A stretch of DNA of 64,000 bases, taken from contig PTEX01000032.1 in the NCBI GenBank assembly GCA_003342815.1, forward strand, positions 1,177,882-1,241,881, in the 5' to 3' direction. This document shows, piece after piece, positions 1 to 8,814 of the stretch. Position 1 is the stretch's first letter, and each line of letters begins with the position of its first letter. This DNA comes from Eudromia elegans. Its lineage: Eukaryota > Chordata > Aves > Tinamiformes > Tinamidae. The position numbers and the translations under genes were made by a program. Under the pieces are notes generated by a model. The model saw only the letters and a list, made by a program, of their open reading frames with translations, ran no database searches and was not told where the DNA came from.

Positions 1-279
1 ACGGGACCAGACGTGCCGTGCGCCCGTCCCAGCCGTGGCACGGGCACGCGGGCGTGGGCTGGCACACGCACGTGCTGTCCTTGGGAGCGGGCGCAGGGCT
101 GAGTGTGTCGGCCCCTGCCCGATGAGAACGTCGTGTGCCAAGTTTAGAAAACAACCAACTATAACAATTCTGCCCCCCCCCAGCCCCGCCGCCCACCCCT
201 CCTCAGCCAGAACCGCCTTAGTGTCTTGGGAGTGAAGACCCTAAAGGTAATTGCGCTTCAAAAAACAAAAACCACAATG

Positions 280-480
280 AACATATATATATGTGTGTGT
301 GTATATATATGCATATATATATGTATGTATATACACACGTATACATGTGTGAGAATATAATTATATATCATATAAATTATCTACACACACACAATATATA
401 TCTCTCTCTAAATATGAAATCTATATATAAACACAATAAATATATATATAAATATATACATATAAAACTCTACATATATA
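280..480. repeat. AT/TG-rich microsatellite
   Basis: Alternating purine-pyrimidine DNA made of imperfect (TA)n, (TG)n, (TATG)n and (CA)n blocks over about 200 bases. Confidence 0.9.
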
Positions 481-965
481 TTTGTATACATATTTGTTCC
501 CGCAAAGGCCGAGGCAGCGCTGGCTGCACGCACAGGGGGCCCCTGCCCACGCTGCACTCCTGAGCACCGGCCCCCAGCGCTGCCCCAGTGCAGCACCCTG
601 GGGCCGTCATCGCCCCTCAGCCCGCTCCCAAGGCAGAGGTGTCACCACGGGCATCACCGGGAGGGCCGGCTCCCTTCCCCTGGCCCTGTGCAGATACAGC
701 AAGCAGCTTGTGTGGGGCCGAAAGCAAATGAATGCAGAGCAAGAGAGAAACAAAAAAAAAGAGAGTGGAAGAGAGAAAGAAAGAGATAAAACAAAACCAA
801 AGAAGCATTCTCTCTTTCTGGTGTTTCTTCTGTAAATATTGTACAGTACCAGGAAGCAAGCAGACTGTTTCCTAACTGCCTGCTGTTAACAGAAACCCAG
901 TATCACCACCATAAATGCTGTCAGGTATCCTATTATTTAGAAAACAACTGCATTTCCTTTTTCTT

Positions 966-1275
966 AAAGAAAGAGGAGAAAAGAAAGAGAGAAAGAGAGA
1001 GAGGAAGGGAGAGGAGAGGAGAGGGAGAGGGGGTAGGGGATGGGGGGGAAGGGGAGAGGGGAGGGGAGAGGAGAGGGGAGGGGAGAGGAGAGGGGAGGGG
1101 AGAGGAGAGAGAAGGGGAGAGGAGAGAGAAGGGGAGAGGAGAGAGAAGGGGAGAGGAGAGAGAAGGGGAGAGGGGAGAGAAGGGGAGAGGAGAGGGAAGG
1201 GGAGAGGAGAGAGAAGGGGAGAGGGGAGAGGAGAGGGAAGGGGAGAGGGGAGGGGAGGGAGAGGGAGAAGGAGAG
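966..1275. repeat. homopurine minisatellite (G/A only)
   Basis: Purine-only except for T at 1034 and 1041; 1042-1275 is 234 bases of uninterrupted G and A. A 17-base unit GAGAGAAGGGGAGAGGA repeats several times in the middle, with GGGGA/GAGGA variants around it. The NPAS2 transcript strand is pure C/T here. It begins about 300 bases past the poly(A) site. Confidence 0.95.
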
Positions 1276-1574
1276 CTTAGACTAGACAGAGGACATGAAC
1301 TGCTCTGACCGCCAGCTGGAACATCTCTCTGAGATGAGCTTGTTCTTACCCAACCACTCACAGTAACGGCAGAAACCAGCTCCTCCGTTCGGGCTCGAAC
1401 AGGGCCCTCTGTTAGCACTCGGGTACCAACCCCACCTCTGAAAGGAACCTTTGCACTTTGCCTTTGGAAAGACACAAACCGTAGGGACACTTTACTATAC
1501 ACCCACTGAGGAATAAACTTTTTTCTTTTTTTTTTTTTTCAATCCATAAATATAAACATATATAGTTAAAAAGT

Positions 1575-2539
1575 GACGATTTACAAAAATACAATTTATT
1601 GCTGACCCTACGGGCGCAGAACGTCGCTTGCATCATCGCGAGGCTAAGTTTGAAGTGTCAAATGGAGACACGACCAAGCAAAACCACAAAGTTTGCTGGC
1701 ATACGGTGGGTTTTTTGCTGTTGTTGTTGTTTGCTTGCTTGTTTTGAGGTGTAAGGAACCATGTCCAGCAACAGCCACTTGAATCTAAATATGAACAGAG
1801 GAAGAGCCAGGACTCTTTGTTTGTAACCTGAAAAAAAAAACCTTGGCTCTAGGGAGTGAAAAACGGATAAATGTATCTGCATTTGTCAACCCAAACGAGA
1901 CGTGACAAACGCGTTGCTAGTCCTGACGTGAGCTGGCAGAACGCGAGTAAGAAATTCAGGCAAAAGTGGTGTTATGTGAGATAGCAGCATCATCCAATCC
2001 TCTGGAAAACAAAACCTGGGGGCTTGAGGTATAGAAAAAAAGGAAAAAAAAAAAAATGGCTATGTACACGGTAACGGGGGACGTCTGGCCCCACCGCTGC
2101 CCCATCCGCAGCGCTGCAGGGGCGTCACCGTGACTCCTGCAGTGGCAGCCGCTGCCCTGCAGCTCGACGTGGGTCCACTGGGCCCTGCCATGGCTGAGGC
2201 GGCTCCGTTGGGCCCCTCCATGTGCTCACAGACTTGGAGCACTCCAAACCCCTTCACCCTCCCTCCAGGCCCCACACTTACGGGGCTGGAGCTGCTCCTG
2301 GCCGGAGCCTTCCACGCTCCCGCCGAGCACGGGGACCCTCAGCCCGGCCACCCCTGCGGTGCCGCGGGCTGGTCGTGCGGCAACGCCGCCCGCCACGGCC
2401 CTCCCAAACGCTCCTCGTGCGGGACCGTCTCGCTGGCCGCCTTCCCCTGCGGATCCCGTCCTCCTTGAGGCGCCATCCCCGGCCTGGTCCGCGCCCGGCC
2501 AAGGTCCTGCTGCTGCCCCGTCCTGTCCCACGGCGGTGC
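1575..2539 (-). other. NPAS2: NPAS2 3' UTR
   Basis: From the stop codon leftwards about 965 nt to the likely cleavage site. The first 400 bases are GC-rich, then it becomes AT-rich with an internal A/T homopolymer near 2040-2055. No convincing coding sequence. Only one canonical AATAAA on the minus strand is present in 1-2539, at 1595-1600, so this end is favoured. Confidence 0.75.
1595..1600 (-). terminator. NPAS2: poly(A) signal AATAAA of NPAS2
   Basis: TTTATT on the plus strand reads AATAAA on the minus strand, followed by the U-rich TTGTATTTTTGTAAATCG. Cleavage is expected about 10-30 bases on, near 1565-1585. Confidence 0.75.
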
Positions 2540-2710
2540 TCAGGGTAGCGGCAGCTCGGGCAGGTCGGGCAGGCCGCAGGGCTGGCCCTGCGCGCGGCGG
2601 CTCGGCTGCTGCGGGTGCACCAGGTAGCCCATGGCGCTCTGCTGCGACGCGTGGGGCGGCTGGAAAGCACGCTGGCTCGGGGCCCCCGGCACCGGCTCGG
2701 GCCCTTGCAT
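2540..2710 (-). CDS. NPAS2: NPAS2 exon 20: C-terminus and stop, residues 743-798
   Basis: Acceptor CCCCACCGCAG, 171 nt to TGA at 2542-2540. It encodes MQGPEPVPGAPSQRAFQPPH, then ASQQSAMGYLVHPQQPSRRA and QGQPCGLPDLPELPLP. Human ends VQAPTSLHSEQQ...[33 protein letters not shown], similar in composition and in the GY(L/P) and PP(R/S)R elements but not identical. The extreme end, LPDLPELPLP, is acidic-hydrophobic and differs from the human QQPPR end. Confidence 0.92.
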   Translation of the reverse strand: MQGPEPVPGAPSQRAFQPPHASQQSAMGYLVHPQQPSRRAQGQPCGLPDLPELPLP

Positions 2711-3243
2711 CTGCGGTGGGGCGGGAGACACGGGTCAGAGCAGCCGCTCTGGCTGTGGGGCCCGTGATGAGGAGCTCATCTCCAAGGACGAGCTCCCCAT
2801 GGTCACTGCGGTCCATCGGCGCTGCAGGTCGCAGACATGCAGCTGGGGACACATTTGTCCTCCTGCCCAGAGAGCCCAAAGGTGAAGCGAGAGCTACCCA
2901 TGCTGCCAGACCTCTGTGGAGCTCAGCAGAAGACACCAGGGAGGGCCCTAAGCACTACCTGCCAGGGCCATGCAGGTAGTCCAACATTGCTGTTGGACAC
3001 GCTGAATTCTTTGGAAAAATTATGTCCTTGGGCTTGGGTACTGAGCAAACCTGAAGAACGTGGAGGACTTGGGTGTGTTTAGATATAAGGGGAACAGAAG
3101 GTATAGGAGAGTTGGCTAGGACCAGCTAAGACCTCCTCAGATTTTGTCAGGTAAGACAGGTCAGATTTGGTCGGGGTCTAGGAAGTTCCTTTCCTCAAAA
3201 CCCAGCTTTGTGCATGGTTATAAACCTGCTCCGAGCCCGATAC

Positions 3244-3451
3244 CTGAAGGAAGAGACGATGCTGCTGAACCTGTTGCTGCGGCCACTGGTGGAGGTGAAC
3301 CGGGGTGCTCATCTGGTGGGAAGCGAAGGTGGTGTGAGGGATCATCAGCGACGGGGAGAAAATGGGCGTCGGGGCCGGAGGCCGCGCTGTGCTGCTGGTA
3401 ATGGCCTGCATCTGGATCGCGGCAGGCAAGACTTGCTGCTCCGGGACGAAT
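3244..3451 (-). CDS. NPAS2: NPAS2 exon 19: C-terminal activation region, residues 673-742
   Basis: Acceptor CTCTTGGCAG, donor CTTCAG|GTATCG, 208 nt. It encodes FVPEQQVLPAAIQMQAITSS, then TARPPAPTPIFSPSLMIPHT, then TFASHQMSTPVHLHQWPQQQ and VQQHRLFLQ. It corresponds to the human segment from LLLSQPIQPM to QQPPQHYLQ, which includes MPVLLMGQAVLHPSFPASQ. The intron boundary after (F/Y)LQ is the same in human. Confidence 0.92.
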
Positions 3452-3703
3452 CTGCCAAGAGAAGGGAAGGAATAGGAACAAAAGCTCCCAACCACCCGGG
3501 AACAGACATGGCAAAACCCCTGGTGTGAACAGACCGACCCAACAACCTTCTGCAGTGAAAGCAGAGGCCAAAAGGGAAGGCAGATGCTCAAGCTCTTGCT
3601 AGGCGGGTTCAAGAAGCAAATCCCCGAACAAGCTCCACCCGGCAGCCCTCTGTCACCCTGGTCCCATGTCACCAGCCCCAGGGCTGCCTGGGAAGGCGCC
3701 TAC

Positions 3704-3882
3704 CTCAGGCTCCTGTCCTGGCTGTACTCAGCCTGCTGCTGCCGGTCACTGCCCTCGGCCGGCACCTGCGCGGCCACGGGGTGCGCTTGCGAGAACACCA
3801 TGGGGTTGTTGTAGAGGGACATTGAAATGCTCGTCTGCCCTGGCAGGCCCGCTTGCTGCACGTGGCTTCCTCTTAGCTGCTG
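3704..3882 (-). CDS. NPAS2: NPAS2 exon 18: C-terminal region, residues 614-673
   Basis: Acceptor CATGTGCAG, donor CTGAG|GTAGGC, 179 nt. It encodes QQLRGSHVQQAGLPGQTSIS, then MSLYNNPMVFSQAHPVAAQV and PAEGSDRQQQAEYSQDRSL. SQDRSLR matches the conserved (S/T)xDRQ(I/L)R of human NPAS2 and CLOCK. The acceptor is followed by CAGCAG, so a 3- or 6-base slip upward in acceptor choice is possible and would remove one or two Gln. Confidence 0.9.
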
Positions 3883-4681
3883 CTGCACATGGAGACACAC
3901 GCGTTAGGTTTCTTTACTAGAAGGCCACGACTCCTCTAGCAACGCAGTTGTTGGCAGAAGGACAATTAATGGTAGCAAAGCAATAGCACACGCGCAGCCG
4001 GCGACGGGTTCTCCTGCTACACCAGAGCAGAAGGGCAAGGGCACCGAGGCACGAGGAGGGAGCAGCTTTAGGGTTGCAAATCCAACCCCCCAGCAAAGCT
4101 CCTAATGCCTTCTCACACGCAGCACTACTCAGTCTTGCTCGATTTTGGACCGCCTTTTTTCTTTTTTCCCCAAGGAGATGTGGCCGTCTGTGTAATGGAC
4201 TTGAGCTTAGAGATGATAAACTCGTTTTTCAAAGCTAACTTCCAGCCATACCCAGACAAAGAAATAACTTCTTTAAAATTAACAGCCTAGTTCTCTAGGC
4301 TGTTATAACTCTCACTGGTTATGAAAGACGCATTCTGGCGTAACTGAAAAGGGAAATGAGTCAGCCGACCTGACCAAACCGTTCTCCTACATGGTTCTAT
4401 TGAAGTTAGGAGACACGGGTCCAGCGGGTGCCGTGATTTAGTGCTTCTGCACTGTGAAGCTGCTATTATTTTACAATGGAACAACATCACTTGTGAGTTC
4501 CACTTGGAACATGTTTCTCAATCCCTTAAGCAACTAAAACCTATGCACATGGGAGAGAAGAGGGACCACAGAGGGAGGTGCAGGTACCAAGGGCTCCCTT
4601 TATCCTACGCTTAGCCTCAAGTGCTGACAACTATCCAAAAAGCCGGGAAACAAGCACAAACATGAAGAGGTAGCGAGCAAC

Positions 4682-4897
4682 CTGGGAGGAAGGGCCACCA
4701 GGTTCCCTGAGGAATTGGCGTGGGGATGGTAAGTGAGGGCCACAGTAGTGTTTGCTCCCAGTAAGGCCTTGCTGCTGCTGCGACTTCTTGGCTGTGCTTT
4801 GCCTGGGTGCCCCAGGCTGCTGCTGCTGCGCCGGCCGCCTTGGACTCTGGTGTGGCACGTTGTTAAAGACTAAGGGTATCGGTTGCTGCATCAACAT
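4682..4897 (-). CDS. NPAS2: NPAS2 exon 17: Gln-rich segment, residues 542-613
   Basis: Acceptor TTTCTTAAAG, 216 nt. It starts MLMQQPIPLVFNNVPHQSPR, followed by a stretch with two QQQQ runs (566-569 and 581-584), and ends PSPRQFLREPGGPSSQ. It aligns with MFLQQPAVSL and GQISSAQ of human NPAS2. The donor CAG|GTTGCT is weak (T at +3, C at +5). Reading through would add VARYLFMFVLVSRLFG and a stop. The phase-0 join to QQLRGS of exon 18 supports the chosen boundary. Confidence 0.83.
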
Positions 4898-5264
4898 CTT
4901 TAAGAAAAAAAGAGACAGAGGAGTTTGCAACTGTTGGCTCGACTGAGGGACAGCAAGCTCTGCTCGACGGATAATGCTGCTAGCATGAACCGGAGTATCG
5001 CCGGGGTCTGTGCTCCCCTCATCTAGTGAAGCAGCTTGTCAGGGTGATGGGGTGAATATCTCAGCTCTGCCGGCCTTGCTTGGGGTGCCTGGGCTTGGGC
5101 AAAGAAGTGGGTGGTGTTGCAACCCGGTGCTACCGAATGCCAAATCCGCAGTAAAGGGGACCACGAACAGCAGGAAAGCAGATGTCAGCGCGAGCCCAAC
5201 CACTTGTGCAGTCACCAGTGCTCCAGCCCCATTTCATCTGTCACATTCATGGGAATGGTGTGAA

Positions 5265-5304
5265 GGATCTGGGAACGGCACTAGGGATCTGGGAATGGCA
5301 CTAG
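5265..5304. repeat. two-copy tandem 20-mer
   Basis: GGATCTGGGAACGGCACTAG is followed directly by the same 20 bases with one C-to-T change. It lies in intron 16. Confidence 0.9.
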
Positions 5305-5635
5305 GGACGCAGCAGGGTTATTTAGCCTTTAAACCTCAGAGCAATTCCTGCAGGGGAGGGGGATGCTTTTCATTAGTTTAGTCACTTCTTTGGGATTTTT
5401 GTATTTTCCAAACCAGGAAAATTCAACACTTGACCACATCCTGATGCCTCCTTTCTGGAAGTACCTCCCTAGCTACTCCCACATGTGCAACTGTACTATC
5501 AACCTGGCTCATTTTTAACTGCTCTCGCTGCAGACAGTCTGGTTACTGATCCAAGTGCTCGGAGGCAAAGCCAAGGCTCTGCGGGTGCCCGGGGAGCACG
5601 GAGGGGAGCACGGGGCCCTCGCAGGGGCTGCGCAC

Positions 5636-5794
5636 CTGCAGGTTGGAGTCCTGCACGAGCTGCAGCTGCTCCTTGATGACGTGCAGCTCCTCTTGCTGCG
5701 TCTTGATGTCCGCCTGCAGGATGCGAGTCCTCTCTTCCAGCTGCTCTTTCAGCTGGTGCATCATGCCCAGCTGCGCGGGGAAGTGGTACACCGG
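5636..5794 (-). CDS. NPAS2: NPAS2 exon 16: coiled coil equivalent to CLOCK exon 19, residues 489-541
   Basis: Acceptor TCCCCTGCAG, donor CTGCAG|GTGCGC, 159 nt, phase 0 at both ends. It encodes [20 protein letters not shown], then [20 protein letters not shown] and [13 protein letters not shown]. The heptad pattern and RTRILQAxIxxQQEEL match human NPAS2. In CLOCK the equivalent segment is the 51-residue exon lost in the mouse Clock delta-19 mutant, needed for transactivation. Skipping this exon would remove 53 residues without shifting frame. Confidence 0.96.
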
Positions 5795-6518
5795 CTGCAG
5801 GGGAGAGAGGAAGGTCAGCAGCGGGCCCAGCGCTGCTGCTCATAGTCATCATGGTGCTGGCTACAGAAAGAGGACAGTGCCTGAGCTGGGCAGGTGGCTT
5901 CCTGAAACATGGTTATCCACGGAACAGCTTTTGACATAGAAAAGATGACGCTGACAAAAACCCATGTATTGCTCGTTTAAGCCAAAGTGCCACCACGTTA
6001 CCAGAAAAGCAGCACAGCTGCGGCTCACACAGTGTGGCTTGCTCCTGAGGTCCTGCTGCCACACTACTGCTCAGATGGGGTTTTTTTGGTTGTTCCTGGG
6101 AGCCACCTGGGCCTCATGCGATGACTTAGTTGGCAAGGGCAGCCACAGAGCATTGCTCCCTCCCTGACATGTGCAGAGGTAGACAGCGTGAAGCCACCAG
6201 CACCGAGAGGACAAAATTATCAGCACACGTGTAATCTGCTCCTCTCAGGGGAGCTTACTAAAGATAAGCATCTCACCTGAATTTTTGCTAACCTAACATC
6301 TGTCAGTCCTGTGTGTGTTTAATGACCAAAGGGACACCCAAGTGACCTGTTCCAATGGATGTTCTGTGCTACCTGCATGGCCAGAACAGCCACGCACAAC
6401 CAGCACAAGCCTCTCCAACCCCCATCTAGCAATGAGATGAAGTGCAGCCCACTGCAGTCACGAGGCCTGTGCAGCAGACTGGCTGCACAAGTGCGTTTAA
6501 CACAAATAAACCACGTAC

Positions 6519-6605
6519 CATCACAGCTTGCTGAGAGGGAACTGCCAGCTGAGCCACAGGATGCTGACTGAGGTGGTCAACAGGGGCTTGAGGAGTTGCT
6601 AGGGC
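6519..6605 (-). CDS. NPAS2: NPAS2 exon 15: linker, residues 460-488
   Basis: Acceptor CATTTCTAG, donor ATG|GTACGT, 87 nt, phase 0 at both ends. It encodes ALATPQAPVDHLSQHPVAQL and then AVPSQQAVM. SQQAVM resembles the SQAVM-type stretch of CLOCK just before its coiled coil. The segment is Pro/Gln/Ala-rich with no folded domain. Confidence 0.85.
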
Positions 6606-7129
6606 CTAGAAATGAAAACTTGCCTTATTTTAGGTCCACAGCATCTTTAGGGTACCGTGCTGGAAGACCTGCTCACTAGTGTTGTATTGACCCATATTAG
6701 TCATGGAAACTTCACTGAAGGACCAGTGCAATTGTAAAATTCCATATGGAGTTTTGAGAATGTGTCTAAAGGGAGAATTTAACCTCCAGCATGCCTGTTC
6801 TAACTGTAAATTGGCCTGAATGTTGAGTGTCCTTGCTGAGATTCATTTCATGTATGCAAACCTGAGAAAACTGGGCTTGTGGCATGAGAAGGGCCGTGGC
6901 CTGGAGGAGCTAACCACCTCCTGGAGGACACGATGTCCAAGCCCTCCACCAGCGCCAAGAGCAGGCAGTTCCTTCCCAGCCCTGGGAAATGCCAGGCCCG
7001 GCACAGATGGAGAAGGGATCAGCCCTTCCTGAGGGCTCTGCATCCCCCGTGGAGAGCGAGATGCAGCTCGGCGCTGCGGAGACGCCTCTGCAGCTCATTC
7101 CCACGCGAGCGGCTCACGGGGCTGCCTAC

Positions 7130-7239
7130 CTGGGTGCTTCCACATGATGCCAGCCGCAGGGCTGCCTTCTCTGATTGCCCCTTTGGCACCGAGGGCCTGG
7201 TGGGAGTGCTGGTGTCTGTGCGCCGCATGGACGATGTGG
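7130..7239 (-). CDS. NPAS2: NPAS2 exon 14: linker, residues 423-459
   Basis: Acceptor TTTTCCAG, donor CCCAG|GTAGGC, 110 nt. It encodes TSSMRRTDTSTPTRPSVPKG and then QSEKAALRLASCGSTQ. TSTPT matches human TSTPTKL; the rest is weakly conserved, as expected for the disordered linker. The reading frame is fixed by that motif and by phase 0 into exon 15. Confidence 0.82.
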
Positions 7240-7438
7240 CTGGAAAAGAGAAGGTTTCCTGTGATACGGCAGCAACGAGAAGACACCAAACCCACGCCCG
7301 GCTACGCCTGAATGCTGCATGTGCAGCCGGCTCACAGCAAAGAAAGAGCTCAAGGAGCCACAGAAACGCCTCCCCATAGCCCAATTCCCGATGCTGCCGG
7401 GGCTCCAGCTGCGCCACCCTCGCGCGCCGGGCACCTAC

Positions 7439-7562
7439 ACGCGGAGTCGGAGAGCGCCGTGTGCGAGGAGCGCCGGGAGCTGTGCGAGGAGAGCGACAGC
7501 CCTTCGCGGCTCGCCTCCTGGCTGCTGCCGCCCTGCCGCACGTCCAGGTAGCTGCCGTGGCT
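7439..7562 (-). CDS. NPAS2: NPAS2 exon 13: Ser-rich linker, residues 382-423
   Basis: Acceptor CCCCGCAG, 124 nt. It encodes SHGSYLDVRQGGSSQEASRE and then GLSLSSHSSRRSSHTALSDS plus Ala. Human has SASSRSSHKSSHTAMSEPT here. The donor is ambiguous: GCGT|GTAGGT at 7439/7438 keeps the frame into STSSMRRTDTSTPT and is preferred. GCGTGTAG|GTGCCC four to five bases on would change the frame. The exon is very GC- and CpG-rich, unlike exons 2-12. Confidence 0.85.
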
Positions 7563-8732
7563 CTGCGGGGACAAGCACAGCGGACACACCGTCAGCACGG
7601 GGCAGCGCGCCCTCGGAGGGGCCTCCTGCCTCCTTCCTCCCTCGGACTGATTGTTTTTAGCGGGGGAAAAGCCAAGATTGGGTTCTTGGAGGGCCAGGGA
7701 TTTTCTTCGGGGATGTCATGGTTTGTCACCCATGGCATCACCCTCCACGTGCCTCCCTAGGAGCTCCCAGGCTTCCCCTTCCTCTCCAGGAGATGAAGCA
7801 ACTGCTCCCTCTGCCTCTCCTCCAGCTACCAACACCCACACCAGCAGATGCAGCTCAACGCATGCACAAATCCATCTCAGCTACGGAGTAAGGAGCAAAA
7901 GAAGGCCCAAAGGAATGCTGATGGATGAGGCAGGAGAACCTCTGCAAAACGGTATTTGCTCGAGGGCAGGAAGGGCTCTGGGACACCTTCCCTGCTCTAC
8001 CCCCCGGCCAAGAGTTTTAGTAAAGCAATATCTGATGAGCAATGAGGCAAATGCAATAATAATTACACAATAATCCACTTAAAATCGTGTCAATTATTAG
8101 TCTTATTTGTGAACCATTGTAAAGAAGAACTTCAAGTGTAATTGAAATGGCTCCGTTAATTGGGCAGGTGTGTTGGGGTGTCAGACTGAGTCAAGCCACG
8201 GCAAGTATCACAGGGTTACACCGGGTGGGATCCTGCCCAGCAGTGGAAATAGAATGGGAGTCTGGAATATGAATCAATGCATCGCTGGCCCTTCCTTGCT
8301 GGCTGCTGTCTGATCCCAGCTATGATGCAGCGTTAGCAAGAGAGATGCTGCCGAGCTCTCAGACTTGCTGCAGCTGGGGAATGATGACAGGGACATCAGC
8401 TTAGAGTTCAGCTCCAGCTTTGTTATTCTCCTCCCGAATGGCGTTTGTTTCAGCAACGATTTGAGCAAAGATCTCAGGAAGATTTGGAAAAACAGACCAG
8501 CAGCAATGCTGCTTCTAAATGTGCAATCTGGTGCCCAAAGATAGGGTAGTTCAGAGCCATGCAGCATTAAAAAAGTCTCTTTGTTGGAGACATAATGCAA
8601 CAGATGGCTTGGAGGGACAGGGGAGTAAAGCAGAGGAGGGAGGAAGAACAGATATTTTCCTAAGATCAATGTGCAACGACTTCTATGTGAGTTAAAAGCC
8701 TATATTTATTTAACTGAGGAGGCATATGGTAC

Positions 8733-8814
8733 CTTTAAAGAGGAGGATGCCAGTTCAATTGATGACTCTTCAAGGCCAAGATCCCGCCTTCTTTCAGCTC
8801 GGACTTCTGCATAA
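8733..8814 (-). CDS. NPAS2: NPAS2 exon 12: post-PAS segment, residues 354-381
   Basis: Acceptor TTTTAG, donor AAAG|GTACCA, 82 nt. It encodes YAEVRAERRRDLGLEESSIE and then LASSSLK. SYADVRVERRQELALED in human and the same pattern in CLOCK anchor the alignment. The exon ends in phase 0 and leads into the disordered, Ser-rich linker. Confidence 0.93.

Larger units (their letters stand above)
1..1574. other. DNA downstream of NPAS2
   Basis: No supported gene. It holds an AT/TG microsatellite (280-480), a GC-rich stretch (500-680), an A/G-rich patch (720-800) and the long homopurine minisatellite (966-1275). In mammals RPL31 lies downstream of NPAS2; no RPL31 exon is visible here. Confidence 0.7.
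2711..6518 (-). other. NPAS2: NPAS2 introns 15-19 (exons 16-19 excluded)
   Basis: Intron spans are 2711-3243, 3452-3703, 3883-4681, 4898-5635 and 5795-6518. None holds a further coding exon that I can support. The only structure noticed is a two-copy tandem 20-mer at 5265-5304 and a T-rich patch near 4155. Confidence 0.7.
6606..8732 (-). other. NPAS2: NPAS2 introns 12-14 (exons 13 and 14 excluded)
   Basis: Spans 6606-7129, 7240-7438 and 7563-8732. No coding exon seen. The AT-rich part 8035-8260 of the last span has several TAAT cores, no repeat signature and looks like a candidate conserved noncoding element. Confidence 0.6.

Noticed and set aside
933-1502. Ser/Pro-rich open frame of 189 codons
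   Set aside because: It is the translation of the homopurine minisatellite, with repetitive SPLSP-type sequence only.
2226-2936. Long minus-strand open frame of 236 codons over the 3' end of NPAS2
   Set aside because: It overlaps exon 20 in another frame, in GC-rich DNA where stops are rare, and shows no domain. The spliced NPAS2 frame explains the region.
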